Below, one piece after another: positions 15,875 through 25,172 of a DNA stretch of 64,000 nucleotides (positions within the stretch are counted from its first letter, which is position 1; the number at the start of each line of letters is the position of its first letter). A program made the translations under genes and the position numbers. The stretch is from Amorphus sp040750475 (GTDB lineage Bacteria; Pseudomonadota; Alphaproteobacteria; Rhizobiales; Amorphaceae): the NCBI RefSeq assembly GCF_040750475.1, contig NZ_JABJVY010000019.1, positions 1-64,000 of the forward strand, in the 5' to 3' direction. The notes under the pieces are model-generated. The model was not told the DNA's origin and did not search any database. It worked only from the letters and a program-made list of their open reading frames with translations.

Positions 15875-15920
15875 GGCATTTCCGGACAGCCGTCCGGTGT
15901 CCACTTGGCCTGGAAACGCT
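15862..15920. repeat. Dispersed palindromic repeat supplying the LysR gene stop
   Basis: The sequence 'cctttgttttgaggcatttccgga', a variable core and 'gtccacttggcctggaaacgctt' matches the element at 20820-20882. There the same frame reads 'ccttttattttgatgcattt' and 'cccacttcgcctggaaatgct'. Here it overlaps the end of the LysR coding sequence and runs up to the convergent reductase stop. Confidence 0.8.
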
Positions 15921-16895
15921 TTAGCCGAACTCCGGACCGTCGTTTTCAGTAAGCCGCCGCAACAACCGCTTGATGGTGGCAAGCTCGACGGCGTCCACAT
16001 CACCTAGCCGCTCCAGCTCGAAGCGTTCGGCATACTGGATCAACCGCTTGAGCCGCGCGGTGCCGGTTTCGGTCAGGTGCAGCGCGGTGTCGGGATCGCC
16101 GGCCACCAGGTCCTGCCCGCGCAGGGTCTCGAGCGCTTCGGAAGTGATCTGGCTACCGAGATAGGTGCCCCGGCTCACCAGCTCCGCGCTCGATCCCGGA
16201 CGGATCGAGAGATAGGCGAGCACCCGCATATCGGGACCCGAGATCCCCTCCTCGCCGAGTTCGGCGAAGAAGGCGTCGTAAAGCGACGAATAGGCGCGAT
16301 GGAGCAGAGGGATCAAAAAGTCGTCATAAGGATGCGGACCGTCTCCGGAGCCCGCGATCCCCGGCTGGCGATCGGCAAGCGGATGCTCCGCCGTCACGCC
16401 ATAGCGGCCCTGAGCGAACACCAGCACGTCGCGGTCGAAGCGGGCGAAGCGATCCACCCGCCCGACCATGATGATGTGGTCGCCGCCGTCGTGCTCGGCA
16501 TGACGGGCGCATTCGAACACGGCAGCCGCCCCGGACAGCACCGGCGCACTGCCCAGTCCCGGCGTCCAGTCGACGTCGACGAACTTGTCCTGGCCGGGAC
16601 GCGCGAATCGGTTGGAATGATCGAGCTGGTCCTTGGCGAGCACGTTGATGGCGAAATGCGTGGCCTCGAGAAACACCGGGAGGCTCTTCGCCTCCCGCAC
16701 GATCGACCACAATACCAGCGGCGGCTCGAGCGAGACCGACGCGAACGAATTCGCGGTCATCCCGACGATCTCGCCATCCGGCTTCGCCGCCGTTACGACG
16801 GTCACGCCCGTCGCGAATTGCCCAAGGGTGCGGCGCAGCGCCTTCGGGTCGAACCCTTCGCGCGCGCCGGCTTCGGTCGGATCATCTGTACGCAT
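15921..16895 (-). CDS. Flavin reductase fused to a MarR-like domain (HPA 3-hydroxylase reductase, C1-type)
   Basis: A 324-aa two-domain protein. Residues about 18-175 form a flavin reductase domain (LRRTLGQFATGVTVVTA, MTANSFASVSLEPPLVL, FAINVLA). Residues about 190-320 form a MarR-like winged-helix domain (LAYLSIRPGSSAELVSR, RLIQYAERFE). The same architecture and size occur in the reductase (C1) of Acinetobacter 4-hydroxyphenylacetate 3-hydroxylase, where the C-terminal domain senses HPA. That fits the hpa operon 8.5 kb away, although no oxygenase partner is in the window. ATG 16895 is chosen from the domain start; its ribosome site is weak. Other two-component monooxygenase reductases share the fold. 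Confidence 0.8.
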   Translation of the reverse strand: MRTDDPTEAGAREGFDPKALRRTLGQFATGVTVVTAAKPDGEIVGMTANSFASVSLEPPLVLWSIVREAKSLPVFLEATHFAINVLAKDQLDHSNRFARPGQDKFVDVDWTPGLGSAPVLSGAAAVFECARHAEHDGGDHIIMVGRVDRFARFDRDVLVFAQGRYGVTAEHPLADRQPGIAGSGDGPHPYDDFLIPLLHRAYSSLYDAFFAELGEEGISGPDMRVLAYLSIRPGSSAELVSRGTYLGSQITSEALETLRGQDLVAGDPDTALHLTETGTARLKRLIQYAERFELERLGDVDAVELATIKRLLRRLTENDGPEFG

Positions 16896-17653
16896 TTTCT
16901 TGGTCACGCGGGCGCGTATTCCAGTTCCGGGAAAGCTTGGCAAGCGAAGACTTGCGAGCGATGGGCGAGAACAAGCGACGGACCGCTTTCCGCACTGCGC
17001 AAAAAATGACCCGAACCAACCGTTGCGGCAAGGGTCGGGAATGAATATCGATGATACCGAAATCTGACATATTTGGCGGAGAGGATGACGGTCGAGACAT
17101 CCAGAGATTGCACTTTCGCGCCAAGGTAGCGAAGCTTCGTTGGGCAGCGTGGTGGTTTTAACCGGTGCAGTCCCTCTTTGACGCACGCGGCGGCGAATCC
17201 GATCAGGAGGATAATTCGCAGCCCTGACTTGCAACGGGAGGCACATTGCGCAAAAAACGAACGCCATGCGTCAATCCGAAGATTTTTAGGGGAAATACCC
17301 AAGGAATTGCCCATTTCAATCCCTGCCGCGAAAAAGTCGCGCAGTCGCGAGCAATCGCCGCTAGCAGCGAGGCGTGGTTGAGATGTCGATCGGCACACAT
17401 GCAATCGCCTGCGGCGCCGTACAACGGCTAACGCAGTGCAACGAACAACCCTGGGGGACGACGCAAACCCAGCGGCCAGATGACCCGGCCGCACGACGAC
17501 ACCAACGGTCCGGCATGAATGCCGGAACGAAGGACCATGCCACCGGCCACCCGGCACCGGGTTCGGGGCCCCAATCCGCATTCGGCGAGGGGCCGTAAGA
17601 ACCGAGGCGACGACCTTGGCCGACCGGCATGATCATGAGCAGGAAAGAGACTT
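16896..17653. other. Long intergenic region, no supported gene
   Basis: About 760 bp of lower GC than the flanks, with no open frame that looks coding in length or composition. Two similar short tracts, 'ctgcgcaaaaaatga' near 16993 and 'ttgcgcaaaaaacga' near 17247, lie about 250 bp apart on the same strand. The region probably holds the promoters of the reductase (leftward) and the XRE regulator (rightward), and could hide an untranslated RNA. I see no tRNA-like fold. Confidence 0.5.
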
Positions 17654-18082
17654 ATGCAAAACCAGCGTTCCGCCAATTCGGTCGACTACCACGTGGGGAC
17701 GCGGCTGCGGCTGCGCCGTCTTGAGCTCGGAATGAGTCAGGAACGACTGGCCGAAAAGCTCGGCATCACGTTTCAGCAAATTCAGAAATACGAGCGCGGC
17801 ACGAACCGAATCGGCGCAAGCCGCCTTCACGATATCGCTATCGCGCTGCAGGTGCCGATCTCTTATTTCTTCGAGGGCGCCGACGGCGTGAAGGCCGGTC
17901 CGGTCGACGGAGTCGAATCACCGCTTTCGGAAGCGCTGAGCGATTCGGCGACAGTGCGGCTCCTGCGCGCCTTCTCCCTGATCGAAGACGCGAGCGTTCG
18001 CCAAAAGGCCGTCACCGTGATCGAGGCCATCGCGTCGGCCGCGGGCGCCGAAGAGACCCTCGCCGAGAAGGCCTCGACCTAA
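17654..18082 (+). CDS. XRE-family transcriptional regulator (PraR-like)
   Basis: A 142-aa protein with an N-terminal HTH_XRE domain (RLRLRRLELGMSQERLAEKL, then TFQQIQKYERGTNRI) at residues about 17-70. A C-terminal tail of about 70 residues ends in an Ala-rich helix. This length and layout match PraR and related regulators of rhizobia, which control quorum sensing and surface attachment. It stands alone behind a long 5' region. Its TAA stop is the edge of an inverted dispersed repeat (18080-18117), and a hairpin at 18317-18346 could terminate it. The target genes are unknown. Confidence 0.85.
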   Translation: MQNQRSANSVDYHVGTRLRLRRLELGMSQERLAEKLGITFQQIQKYERGTNRIGASRLHDIAIALQVPISYFFEGADGVKAGPVDGVESPLSEALSDSATVRLLRAFSLIEDASVRQKAVTVIEAIASAAGAEETLAEKAST

Positions 18083-18117
18083 AGCGTTCCTAGGCCAAGT
18101 GGGACCCGGTTTTCCGC
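18080..18117. repeat. Dispersed repeat abutting the XRE gene stop
   Basis: 'taaagcgttcctaggccaag' followed by 'tgggacccggttttccgccc' is the reverse complement of the element seen at 15862-15920 and 20820-20882 (there 'cacttggcctggaaacgctt'). Its first bases are the stop codon of the XRE gene. Confidence 0.7.
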
Positions 18118-18313
18118 CCGCTTCCCGCTCTCGCCCTCAAGCCCATCGATCACGATCATGATGTCAGGTCGCTGAGACCGCAAATCGTCACGATCCGGTT
18201 CGGTGCTCCGTTCGGCGGGTCCGAACGGCCAGTTAGCGATGCTGCCGCCGCAGGACGCCGATCGCCGCGATCGGCCCCTGAGCGTATGGGTATGCTCTTC
18301 TGCATCCTAAGAA

Positions 18314-19129
18314 TTACCGGGCGGCGGATGCGTCGCCCGGCTTTTTCGTGCCCTCAACGACCGGTTTTAGCGTGCGCATCCAGTCGAGGCCGGATTCGGT
18401 ACGCGTGAGCGGGCGATACTCCGCCGAGACGGCACCACTATAGCCAATCGCACGCAAGACGTTGAAAGCGCTCACGAAGTCGATGGAGCCGGTGCCCGGT
18501 TCGTGGCGGCCGGGAACGTCGGCGAACTGGACATGGCCGATAGCGCTATCCGCGCGCCAGATGGCGGCAATGAGATCGGGCTCCGTTCGGGCCATGTGAT
18601 AAAGATCGAACTGCAGATCGACGGACGGATGATCGATCTCTCCGATCAGCTTCAACGCCATGTCGAGGCTGTCGACGAAATAGCCCGGAACATCATACGG
18701 GTTGACCATCTCCACCATTACGCGCCGACCATCCGCCGACAGGACGTCCGCGAGCGCACGCACATTGTCGATCAGCACCCGCCGGGTCACGTCGTCCGGC
18801 TGGCCGGGCGGCGGCGGACCGGCGAGCACGTTGACCTTGCGACAGCCGAGACCGTCGGCGAACCGACGCGCGACATCGATCCCCTTACGGAAGCCCTCTA
18901 TGCGCTCGGCGTCGGTGGAGAGACCCACGTCGCCCGAGAGCGGCGCGCCGGCCGGCGCGTTGATCAGGTGTACGGGACAGTCCACCGCCACATGAGACAG
19001 CAGCGACACCTCCTCGTCATAGGGGAACTGGATCTCGACACCATCGAAGCCCGCAGCCATGGCGGCCGGCAAACGCTCCAACAGCGGTCGTTCGGCAAAC
19101 AGCAACGAGACATTGGCGATCAATTCCAT
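18314..19129 (-). CDS. Hydroxypyruvate isomerase-family TIM-barrel protein
   Basis: A 271-aa Hyi/OtnI-like sugar isomerase. The motifs DGVEIQFPYDEE, HLINAPAG, VMVEMVNPYD, LQFDLYHMAR and GHVQFADVPGRHEPGTGSI supply the metal-binding Glu, Asp, His and Glu of this barrel family. It may interconvert hydroxypyruvate and tartronate semialdehyde, or act on a four-carbon acid in OtnI fashion. No glyoxylate-carboligase or tartronate-semialdehyde reductase gene is adjacent, so the pathway is undecided. It is divergent from the GNAT gene. Confidence 0.85.
   Translation of the reverse strand: MELIANVSLLFAERPLLERLPAAMAAGFDGVEIQFPYDEEVSLLSHVAVDCPVHLINAPAGAPLSGDVGLSTDAERIEGFRKGIDVARRFADGLGCRKVNVLAGPPPPGQPDDVTRRVLIDNVRALADVLSADGRRVMVEMVNPYDVPGYFVDSLDMALKLIGEIDHPSVDLQFDLYHMARTEPDLIAAIWRADSAIGHVQFADVPGRHEPGTGSIDFVSAFNVLRAIGYSGAVSAEYRPLTRTESGLDWMRTLKPVVEGTKKPGDASAAR
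18317..18346 (+). terminator. Candidate rho-independent terminator of the XRE gene
   Basis: CCGGGCG (18317-18323) pairs with CGCCCGG (18334-18340), followed by CTTTTT. It overlaps the last codons of the convergent hyi-like gene and would act on rightward transcription. Confidence 0.6.
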
Positions 19130-19343
19130 TCATGTCCCCCAATTTCACCGCATCGCGGGCTACACGGCCGCTATCGTGGTCTCGATTGCGATCCATTCGG
19201 TCGGACTCAAACGGCCCCTTTTCCAATCGAGGCGCTTGACCGAACTCGTGGCGGCCGCCATGAGCGGACGAACCACGTTGGGCAGAGCCTTTCAATTGCG
19301 AATTGCAGGGCCGCGCCATGATCGCGATCAAGGAAACCGTATC

Positions 19344-19847
19344 GTGCATCGGCCCGCCAAGCTTCGACCAGCCAAAAATTCCGACGGTCCGGGCCTGGTG
19401 CGCCTGATCTCGACCATTTTTGCCGACTACGCGAACTGCCACTACGTCGCTTCGGAATTTCCGGAACTCGCCGCCCCCGCCAGCCACTACCGCGCGCGCG
19501 GCGGCGCCCTCTGGGTCGCGGAGGCGGACGGCGACGTGATCGGCTCGCTCGCCATCGCGGCGACTGCGGAGCCGGGCGTGTTCGAACTCTTCAAGGTCTA
19601 TCTCGCCCGGCCGGCGCGCAGACAGGGCCTCGCGCGGCGCCTGCTTGAGAATGCCATTTCTCTAGCGCTGACTGGAGGCGGACGGCGGCTTCGACTGTGG
19701 ACCGACACCCGCTTTCTCGAGGGTCATCGCTTCTACGAGCGGACCGGTTTCCGCCGACTTCCGGTGGTGCGGGCGGTGCCGGATGCGTCCGATACCTGGG
19801 AATTTGCCTATGTGCGCGATCTTGCCCGTCCGGGCGGCAGCACATGA
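19344..19847 (+). CDS. GNAT-family N-acetyltransferase
   Basis: A protein of about 167 aa with the GNAT core. The acetyl-CoA binding stretch RPARRQGLARRLLENAI corresponds to the Q/RxxGxG/A motif, preceded by FELFKVYL and followed by FLEGHRFYERTGFRRL. No ATG in this frame is well placed. GTG 19344 has AAGGA upstream at suitable spacing and opens where the domain begins; a longer ATG start at about 19260 is possible. The stop overlaps the start of the DMT transporter (ATGA). The substrate is unknown; amino acids or small amines are common for this group. Confidence 0.8.
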   Translation: MHRPAKLRPAKNSDGPGLVRLISTIFADYANCHYVASEFPELAAPASHYRARGGALWVAEADGDVIGSLAIAATAEPGVFELFKVYLARPARRQGLARRLLENAISLALTGGGRRLRLWTDTRFLEGHRFYERTGFRRLPVVRAVPDASDTWEFAYVRDLARPGGST

Positions 19848-20767
19848 GGAACGAAGCCGGTTATGCCCCCATTGCGCTGGTCGTGCTCGCCGTCGCGCTG
19901 TTGTCGGCGATGGACGCGGGCATGAAAGTACAAACCGCCCTGCTGCCCGTGCTGCAAGCGGTTTGGCTGCGCTATGCCGCCGCGACCCTCATTCTCGCCC
20001 CGATGTTCCTGGTCCGGCCACAACGGCTCACGCGGCAGACCTTGCGGGCCAACCTCGTGCGCGGCGTGGTCGTGGCGGCGACCGCGCTCAGCTTCTTCTA
20101 TGCGATCTCCGTGCTGCCGCTCGCGCTCGTGGTCGCCGTGGCGTTCGTCGCGCCGTTCTTCATTGCGCTGCTCGGTCGGCTGATGCTCGGCGAGCCGATC
20201 CAACCCCGGGTCGCCATCGGCATCCAGATCGGCTTCGTCGGGGTGTTGGTGATTTTCGGCGGCGAGTTGCGGGTCGGGATCGACCCGGACCAGATCCTGG
20301 GCTTCGTGGCAGCGGTCGCCGGCGCCTTTGGCTACGCATTGGTCGCCGTCATGATCCGCAAGCAGGCCGCAAGCGACCGGGCGATCACGATGGTGCTGCT
20401 GCAGACCGCCACTGCCGGGGTGGTGCTGACCGTGCCCGCGGTCGCCGTCTGGCAGCCACCGAGCCAGACGTCTTATATGCTCGCCCTTGCCGTGGGGGTA
20501 TTCGGCGCCTTCGGGCAACTGGCGATCGCCGCCGGCTTCTCCCGTGCGCCGGCCGCCAAGCTCGCCACCATCGAATATACGAGCTTCATCTGGGCCACCC
20601 TGTTCGGTCTCGTGCTGTTTTCCGAAATCCCGAAGCTCGAAACCGTCGCGGGGGCGGCGATCATCGTCGCCGCCTGCCTGATTGCGCTTCGCCCGTCACG
20701 GGTCCCGTTGGCCGGCCGAGCTACGGCGCGAGCGCCGCGCACGGCGGACACCCGCGAAGAGGAGTAA
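19844..20767 (+). CDS. EamA/DMT-superfamily transporter
   Basis: A 307-aa inner-membrane protein with about ten hydrophobic segments in two EamA halves. It resembles RhaT/YdcZ-type metabolite exporters. Recognisable pieces are LRYAAATLILAPM in the first half and EYTSFIWATLFGLVLFSEIP in the second. It has a hydrophilic, Arg/Glu-rich tail. It overlaps the GNAT gene by 4 bp, suggesting a detoxify-and-export pair, although the substrate cannot be read from sequence. Confidence 0.85.
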   Translation: MRNEAGYAPIALVVLAVALLSAMDAGMKVQTALLPVLQAVWLRYAAATLILAPMFLVRPQRLTRQTLRANLVRGVVVAATALSFFYAISVLPLALVVAVAFVAPFFIALLGRLMLGEPIQPRVAIGIQIGFVGVLVIFGGELRVGIDPDQILGFVAAVAGAFGYALVAVMIRKQAASDRAITMVLLQTATAGVVLTVPAVAVWQPPSQTSYMLALAVGVFGAFGQLAIAAGFSRAPAAKLATIEYTSFIWATLFGLVLFSEIPKLETVAGAAIIVAACLIALRPSRVPLAGRATARAPRTADTREEE

Positions 20768-20819
20768 GTCTTTCGAGGCTTGAGCCGATCAGCTTTTCAC
20801 GGAATCGCTGAACGGCTCT

Positions 20820-20882
20820 AACCTTTTATTTTGATGCATTTCCGGATGGCGAACCGGTTCCCACTTCGCCTGGAAATGCTCC
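20820..20882. repeat. Dispersed palindromic repeat between convergent genes
   Basis: 'ccttttattttgatgcattt' is followed by 'ccggatggcgaaccggttc' and 'ccacttcgcctggaaatgct'. It aligns with the copy at 15862-15920, and its central motif matches the CCGGTTCCCACTT part of the other repeat family. It fills the gap between the DMT transporter and wrbA. Confidence 0.8.
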
Positions 20883-20886
20883 AGTC

Positions 20887-21486
20887 CTAAGCCGCCAGCT
20901 TCGCCGCGATCTTGGCGACGTGCGCGCCCTGGTAGCGGGCTCCTTCCAGCTCGACCGCGCTCGGCTGGCGGGACCCGTCGCCATCGGCGATCGTCGTCGC
21001 GCCGTAGGGGCTGCCGCCCTTCAGCTCTTCCACGCCCATCTGCTGCTTGAACGAATAGGGCAGCCCCACGATGACGTAGCCGAGATGCAGGAGAACGGTC
21101 TGGGTGGAGATAAGGGTGGTCTCCTGACCGCCGTGCTGCGTGGCCGTCGAGGTGAACACCGAGCCGACCTTGCCGACGAGCTTGTCGTTGAACCAGAGGC
21201 CGCCGGTCTGATCGAGGAAGTTCTTCATCTGGGCGGTCATGTTGCCGTAGCGCGTCGGCGTGCCGATGATGACGGCGTCATAGTTCGGAAGATCGTCGAC
21301 CTGTGCGATCGTAGCGGCCTGGTCGAGCTTGAAGCCGGAGCTGCGGGCCACCTCTTCGGGAACCAGTTCCGGAACCCGTTTGATGTCCACCTCTGCGCCC
21401 TCCGAGCGCGCGCCCTCCGCAATGGCGTTCGCCATCGTTTCGATGTGGCCATAGCTCGAATAGTAGAGCACCAGAACCTTCGCCAT
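20887..21486 (-). CDS. wrbA: NAD(P)H:quinone oxidoreductase WrbA
   Basis: A 199-aa flavodoxin-fold protein. The FMN phosphate loop is LYYSSYGHIETMA (residues about 7-19), followed by GTPTRYGNMTAQMKNFLDQTGGLW and the tail STATQHGGQETT. It catalyses two-electron reduction of quinones as a soluble tetramer. It is monocistronic. The start ATG aligns with the family. Confidence 0.95.
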   Translation of the reverse strand: MAKVLVLYYSSYGHIETMANAIAEGARSEGAEVDIKRVPELVPEEVARSSGFKLDQAATIAQVDDLPNYDAVIIGTPTRYGNMTAQMKNFLDQTGGLWFNDKLVGKVGSVFTSTATQHGGQETTLISTQTVLLHLGYVIVGLPYSFKQQMGVEELKGGSPYGATTIADGDGSRQPSAVELEGARYQGAHVAKIAAKLAA

Positions 21487-21661
21487 TCTCGATCTCCGTT
21501 GCTGTCGTTTTCCGGCCGGTCGGCCGCAATGAATAACGATCAGATAGAGCCGACGTTTCCCCGCAGCGAGATGCAGGACATGAACGGTCCGTTGCGGTTT
21601 TGGAAACCTCTGCCCATATCAACTGCGTCCGCGCCGAACCCGATCTCTTGATTTCCCTCTC

Positions 21662-21729
21662 TTGACATGGCGCAGGCCCGCGCATTACCTCAGCCCCGAT
21701 CGTTGGCACTCTCTACACGGGAGTGCTAG
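21662..21729 (+). promoter_or_regulatory. groESL promoter region with CIRCE element
   Basis: The CIRCE inverted repeat TTGGCACTC-N9-GAGTGCTAG lies at 21703-21729, one pair away from the consensus on each side. It marks control by the HrcA repressor. Upstream, TTGACA at 21662-21667 is a good -35 candidate, with a poorer -10 about 17 bp further on. The element ends 91 bp before the groES ATG. Confidence 0.9.
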
Positions 21730-21820
21730 CAGGCCTCGGATGACCGGTTATTCGAGGTGCATTCGATCCCCCACCGGACGGGCAGCAGTCCGCATTTCGA
21801 GCTCATGAGGGAATGACGCG

Positions 21821-22108
21821 ATGAACTTCCGCCCCTTGCACGACCGCGTGGTCGTCCGCCGTATCGAGTCCGACACCAAGACCGCCGGCGGCATCATCAT
21901 CCCCGACACCGCACAGGAAAAGCCCCAGCAGGGCGAAGTGATCGCCGTGGGTGCCGGCGCCCGTGACTCCAAGGGCGAGATCATCGCCCCGGACGTGAAG
22001 GCCGGCGACAAGGTTCTGTTCGGCAAGTGGTCGGGCACCGAGGTGAAGATCGACGGCGAGGATCTCCTGATCATGAAGGAATCCGACATCATGGGCGTGC
22101 TGGCCTAA
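21821..22108 (+). CDS. groES: Co-chaperonin GroES
   Basis: A 95-aa GroES heptamer subunit. The conserved MNFRPLHDRVVVRRIESD, GGIIIPDTAQEKPQ mobile loop, GDKVLFGKWSGTEVKIDGED and C-terminal ESDIMGVLA are present. It is the first gene of the groESL operon behind a CIRCE element. Confidence 0.98.
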   Translation: MNFRPLHDRVVVRRIESDTKTAGGIIIPDTAQEKPQQGEVIAVGAGARDSKGEIIAPDVKAGDKVLFGKWSGTEVKIDGEDLLIMKESDIMGVLA

Positions 22109-22167
22109 GCCAACCGCACCACGCTCTGCTGACTGATCCCACGAATTCAAAAGAGAGGTAGACGATC

Positions 22168-23814
<1,647 letters not shown>

Positions 23815-23883
23815 GCCCGCGACAGCTCCCAAGCGACGGCTGCGGCCGGCGGGCACGAACCCGCCGACCGGCCAAAAAACTCA

Positions 23884-23911
23884 GGGCCGGCGACTGCGCC
23901 GGCCCTTTTTT
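23884..23911 (+). terminator. Rho-independent terminator of groESL
   Basis: GGGCCGGCG (23884-23892), loop ACTG, CGCCGGCCC (23897-23905), then six T. The A-run before the stem (CAAAAAACTCA) makes it partly bidirectional, which could also stop the leftward small gene. Confidence 0.92.
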
Positions 23912-23923
23912 GTTGTCCGAAGC

Positions 23924-24133
23924 TCAAACGAACTCGAGCGCCGCGCGGCACCGGACGTCGCACAGAACCGACACGATCTCTTCGGCCTCCCGCACGAGGC
24001 GCGCATGGCGCTCGCTGTCGATCTGGCCCTTCGCGAGCCGTCGATCCAGCATTTCCCGCAACTGCGAGCGCTCGAACGGCGTCGACGCGCGGTCGCCGCG
24101 CTCCACGGCCCACTCACTCCGGCCACCACTCAT
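23924..24133 (-). CDS. Small hypothetical protein
   Basis: A 69-aa open frame starting MSGGRSEWAVE with a plausible CAGGGATG ribosome-site region. The C-terminal half is helical and charged (REMLDRRLAKGQIDSERHAR), reminiscent of short C-terminal oligomerisation segments, and ends in two cysteines. It is not recognised with confidence. It lies between the groEL terminator and the mscS promoter region, so it would be a single-gene transcript. Confidence 0.35.
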   Translation of the reverse strand: MSGGRSEWAVERGDRASTPFERSQLREMLDRRLAKGQIDSERHARLVREAEEIVSVLCDVRCRAALEFV

Positions 24134-24287
24134 GACACATCCCTGCTCGCAGCCATCGTCATAAAAGATATAAATTCGGCACGATTTGATAGCCGCGAGA
24201 TTTGAGGAGCCGCCGCCCCCGAAATTCCGGCTCAGATTGGTCGACAGGACCGCCGAACCACCGGAACCGAAGAGGAGTTCATCGACC

Positions 24288-25172
24288 ATGGAGCTGATCG
24301 ACACCTTGAGCGCGGATGCCAAGTCCGCCGTTGATCCCGTGCTCGCGTGGCTGGCGCTGCGGGGCATGTCGGTCATCTACGCGCTGATCATCCTGGTCGT
24401 CGGTTGGCGGATCGCCCATGCCACTAAGCGGCTGGTGTCGCGCGCTCTTGCCCGCACCAAACGGATCGACGCGACGGTGCACGCCTTCCTGGCGAGCCTG
24501 ACCTACTATTTCGTGCTGGCCGTCGTCGTGATCGCGGTGCTGCAGCTGTTCGGCATCCAGACCACCAGCCTGATCACCGTCCTGGGCGCCACCTCGCTGG
24601 CGATCGGCCTGGCGCTGCAGGGAACGCTCACCAACCTCGCCGCCGGCGTAATGATCCTGGCGTTCCGTCCGTTCAAGCAGGGCGACTACATCGCCGTCGC
24701 CGGCCAGTCCGGCACGGTGAAGGAGATCACCCTTTTCACCACCGAGCTCGCCACGCCGGACAATGTCCAGATCATCGTTCCGAACGCCAGCGCCTGGGGC
24801 ACCACGGTCACCAACTACTCCGTTTACGCCACCCGACGCCTGGAGGTGTCGGTCGGCATCTCCTACGAAGACGATGTCGACCTGGCTCTGGACGTGCTGG
24901 TTGCAATGGCCAAAAGCGACGCGCGCGTGCTCGCAGATCCGGCCCCGTCCGCCTACGTCGCCGAACTCGCCGACAGCCAGGTCACGCTGAGCTTGCGCGC
25001 CTGGTGTGCGTCGGGCGACCTTTGGGCCCTGAAGACCGATTTCACCAGGCGGATGAAGGCGGAGATCGAAGGCGCCGGCATGAACATTCCATACCCGCAC
25101 ACCACCCTGGTGCCACCGGCAACCGCCCCTGCCCCCGCTGGTGCGTCGTCCGAGAGCGCCCGCCCAACATGA
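24288..25172 (+). CDS. MscS-family mechanosensitive ion channel
   Basis: A 294-aa small-conductance channel. Two or three N-terminal membrane helices lead to the pore-lining helix GATSLAIGLALQGTLTNLAAG, then the beta domain starts at FRPFKQGDYIAVAG. The length is that of E. coli MscS (about 286 aa). It releases solutes on hypo-osmotic shock. ATG 24288 has AGAGGAG upstream. The stop overlaps the start of the next gene (ATGA, 25169-25172), although the two proteins have no obvious functional link. Confidence 0.93.
   Translation: MELIDTLSADAKSAVDPVLAWLALRGMSVIYALIILVVGWRIAHATKRLVSRALARTKRIDATVHAFLASLTYYFVLAVVVIAVLQLFGIQTTSLITVLGATSLAIGLALQGTLTNLAAGVMILAFRPFKQGDYIAVAGQSGTVKEITLFTTELATPDNVQIIVPNASAWGTTVTNYSVYATRRLEVSVGISYEDDVDLALDVLVAMAKSDARVLADPAPSAYVAELADSQVTLSLRAWCASGDLWALKTDFTRRMKAEIEGAGMNIPYPHTTLVPPATAPAPAGASSESARPT

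Noticed and set aside
16904..17581. A 225-residue minus-strand frame in the 16.9-17.6 kb gap
   Set aside because: No ribosome site, scattered Cys/Arg/Ser composition, no family resemblance, and lower GC without coding bias.
16896..17653. tRNA or rRNA gene in the longest gap
   Set aside because: No cloverleaf arms, T-loop GTTCGA-type motif in context, or rRNA-like sequence was found here or in other gaps.
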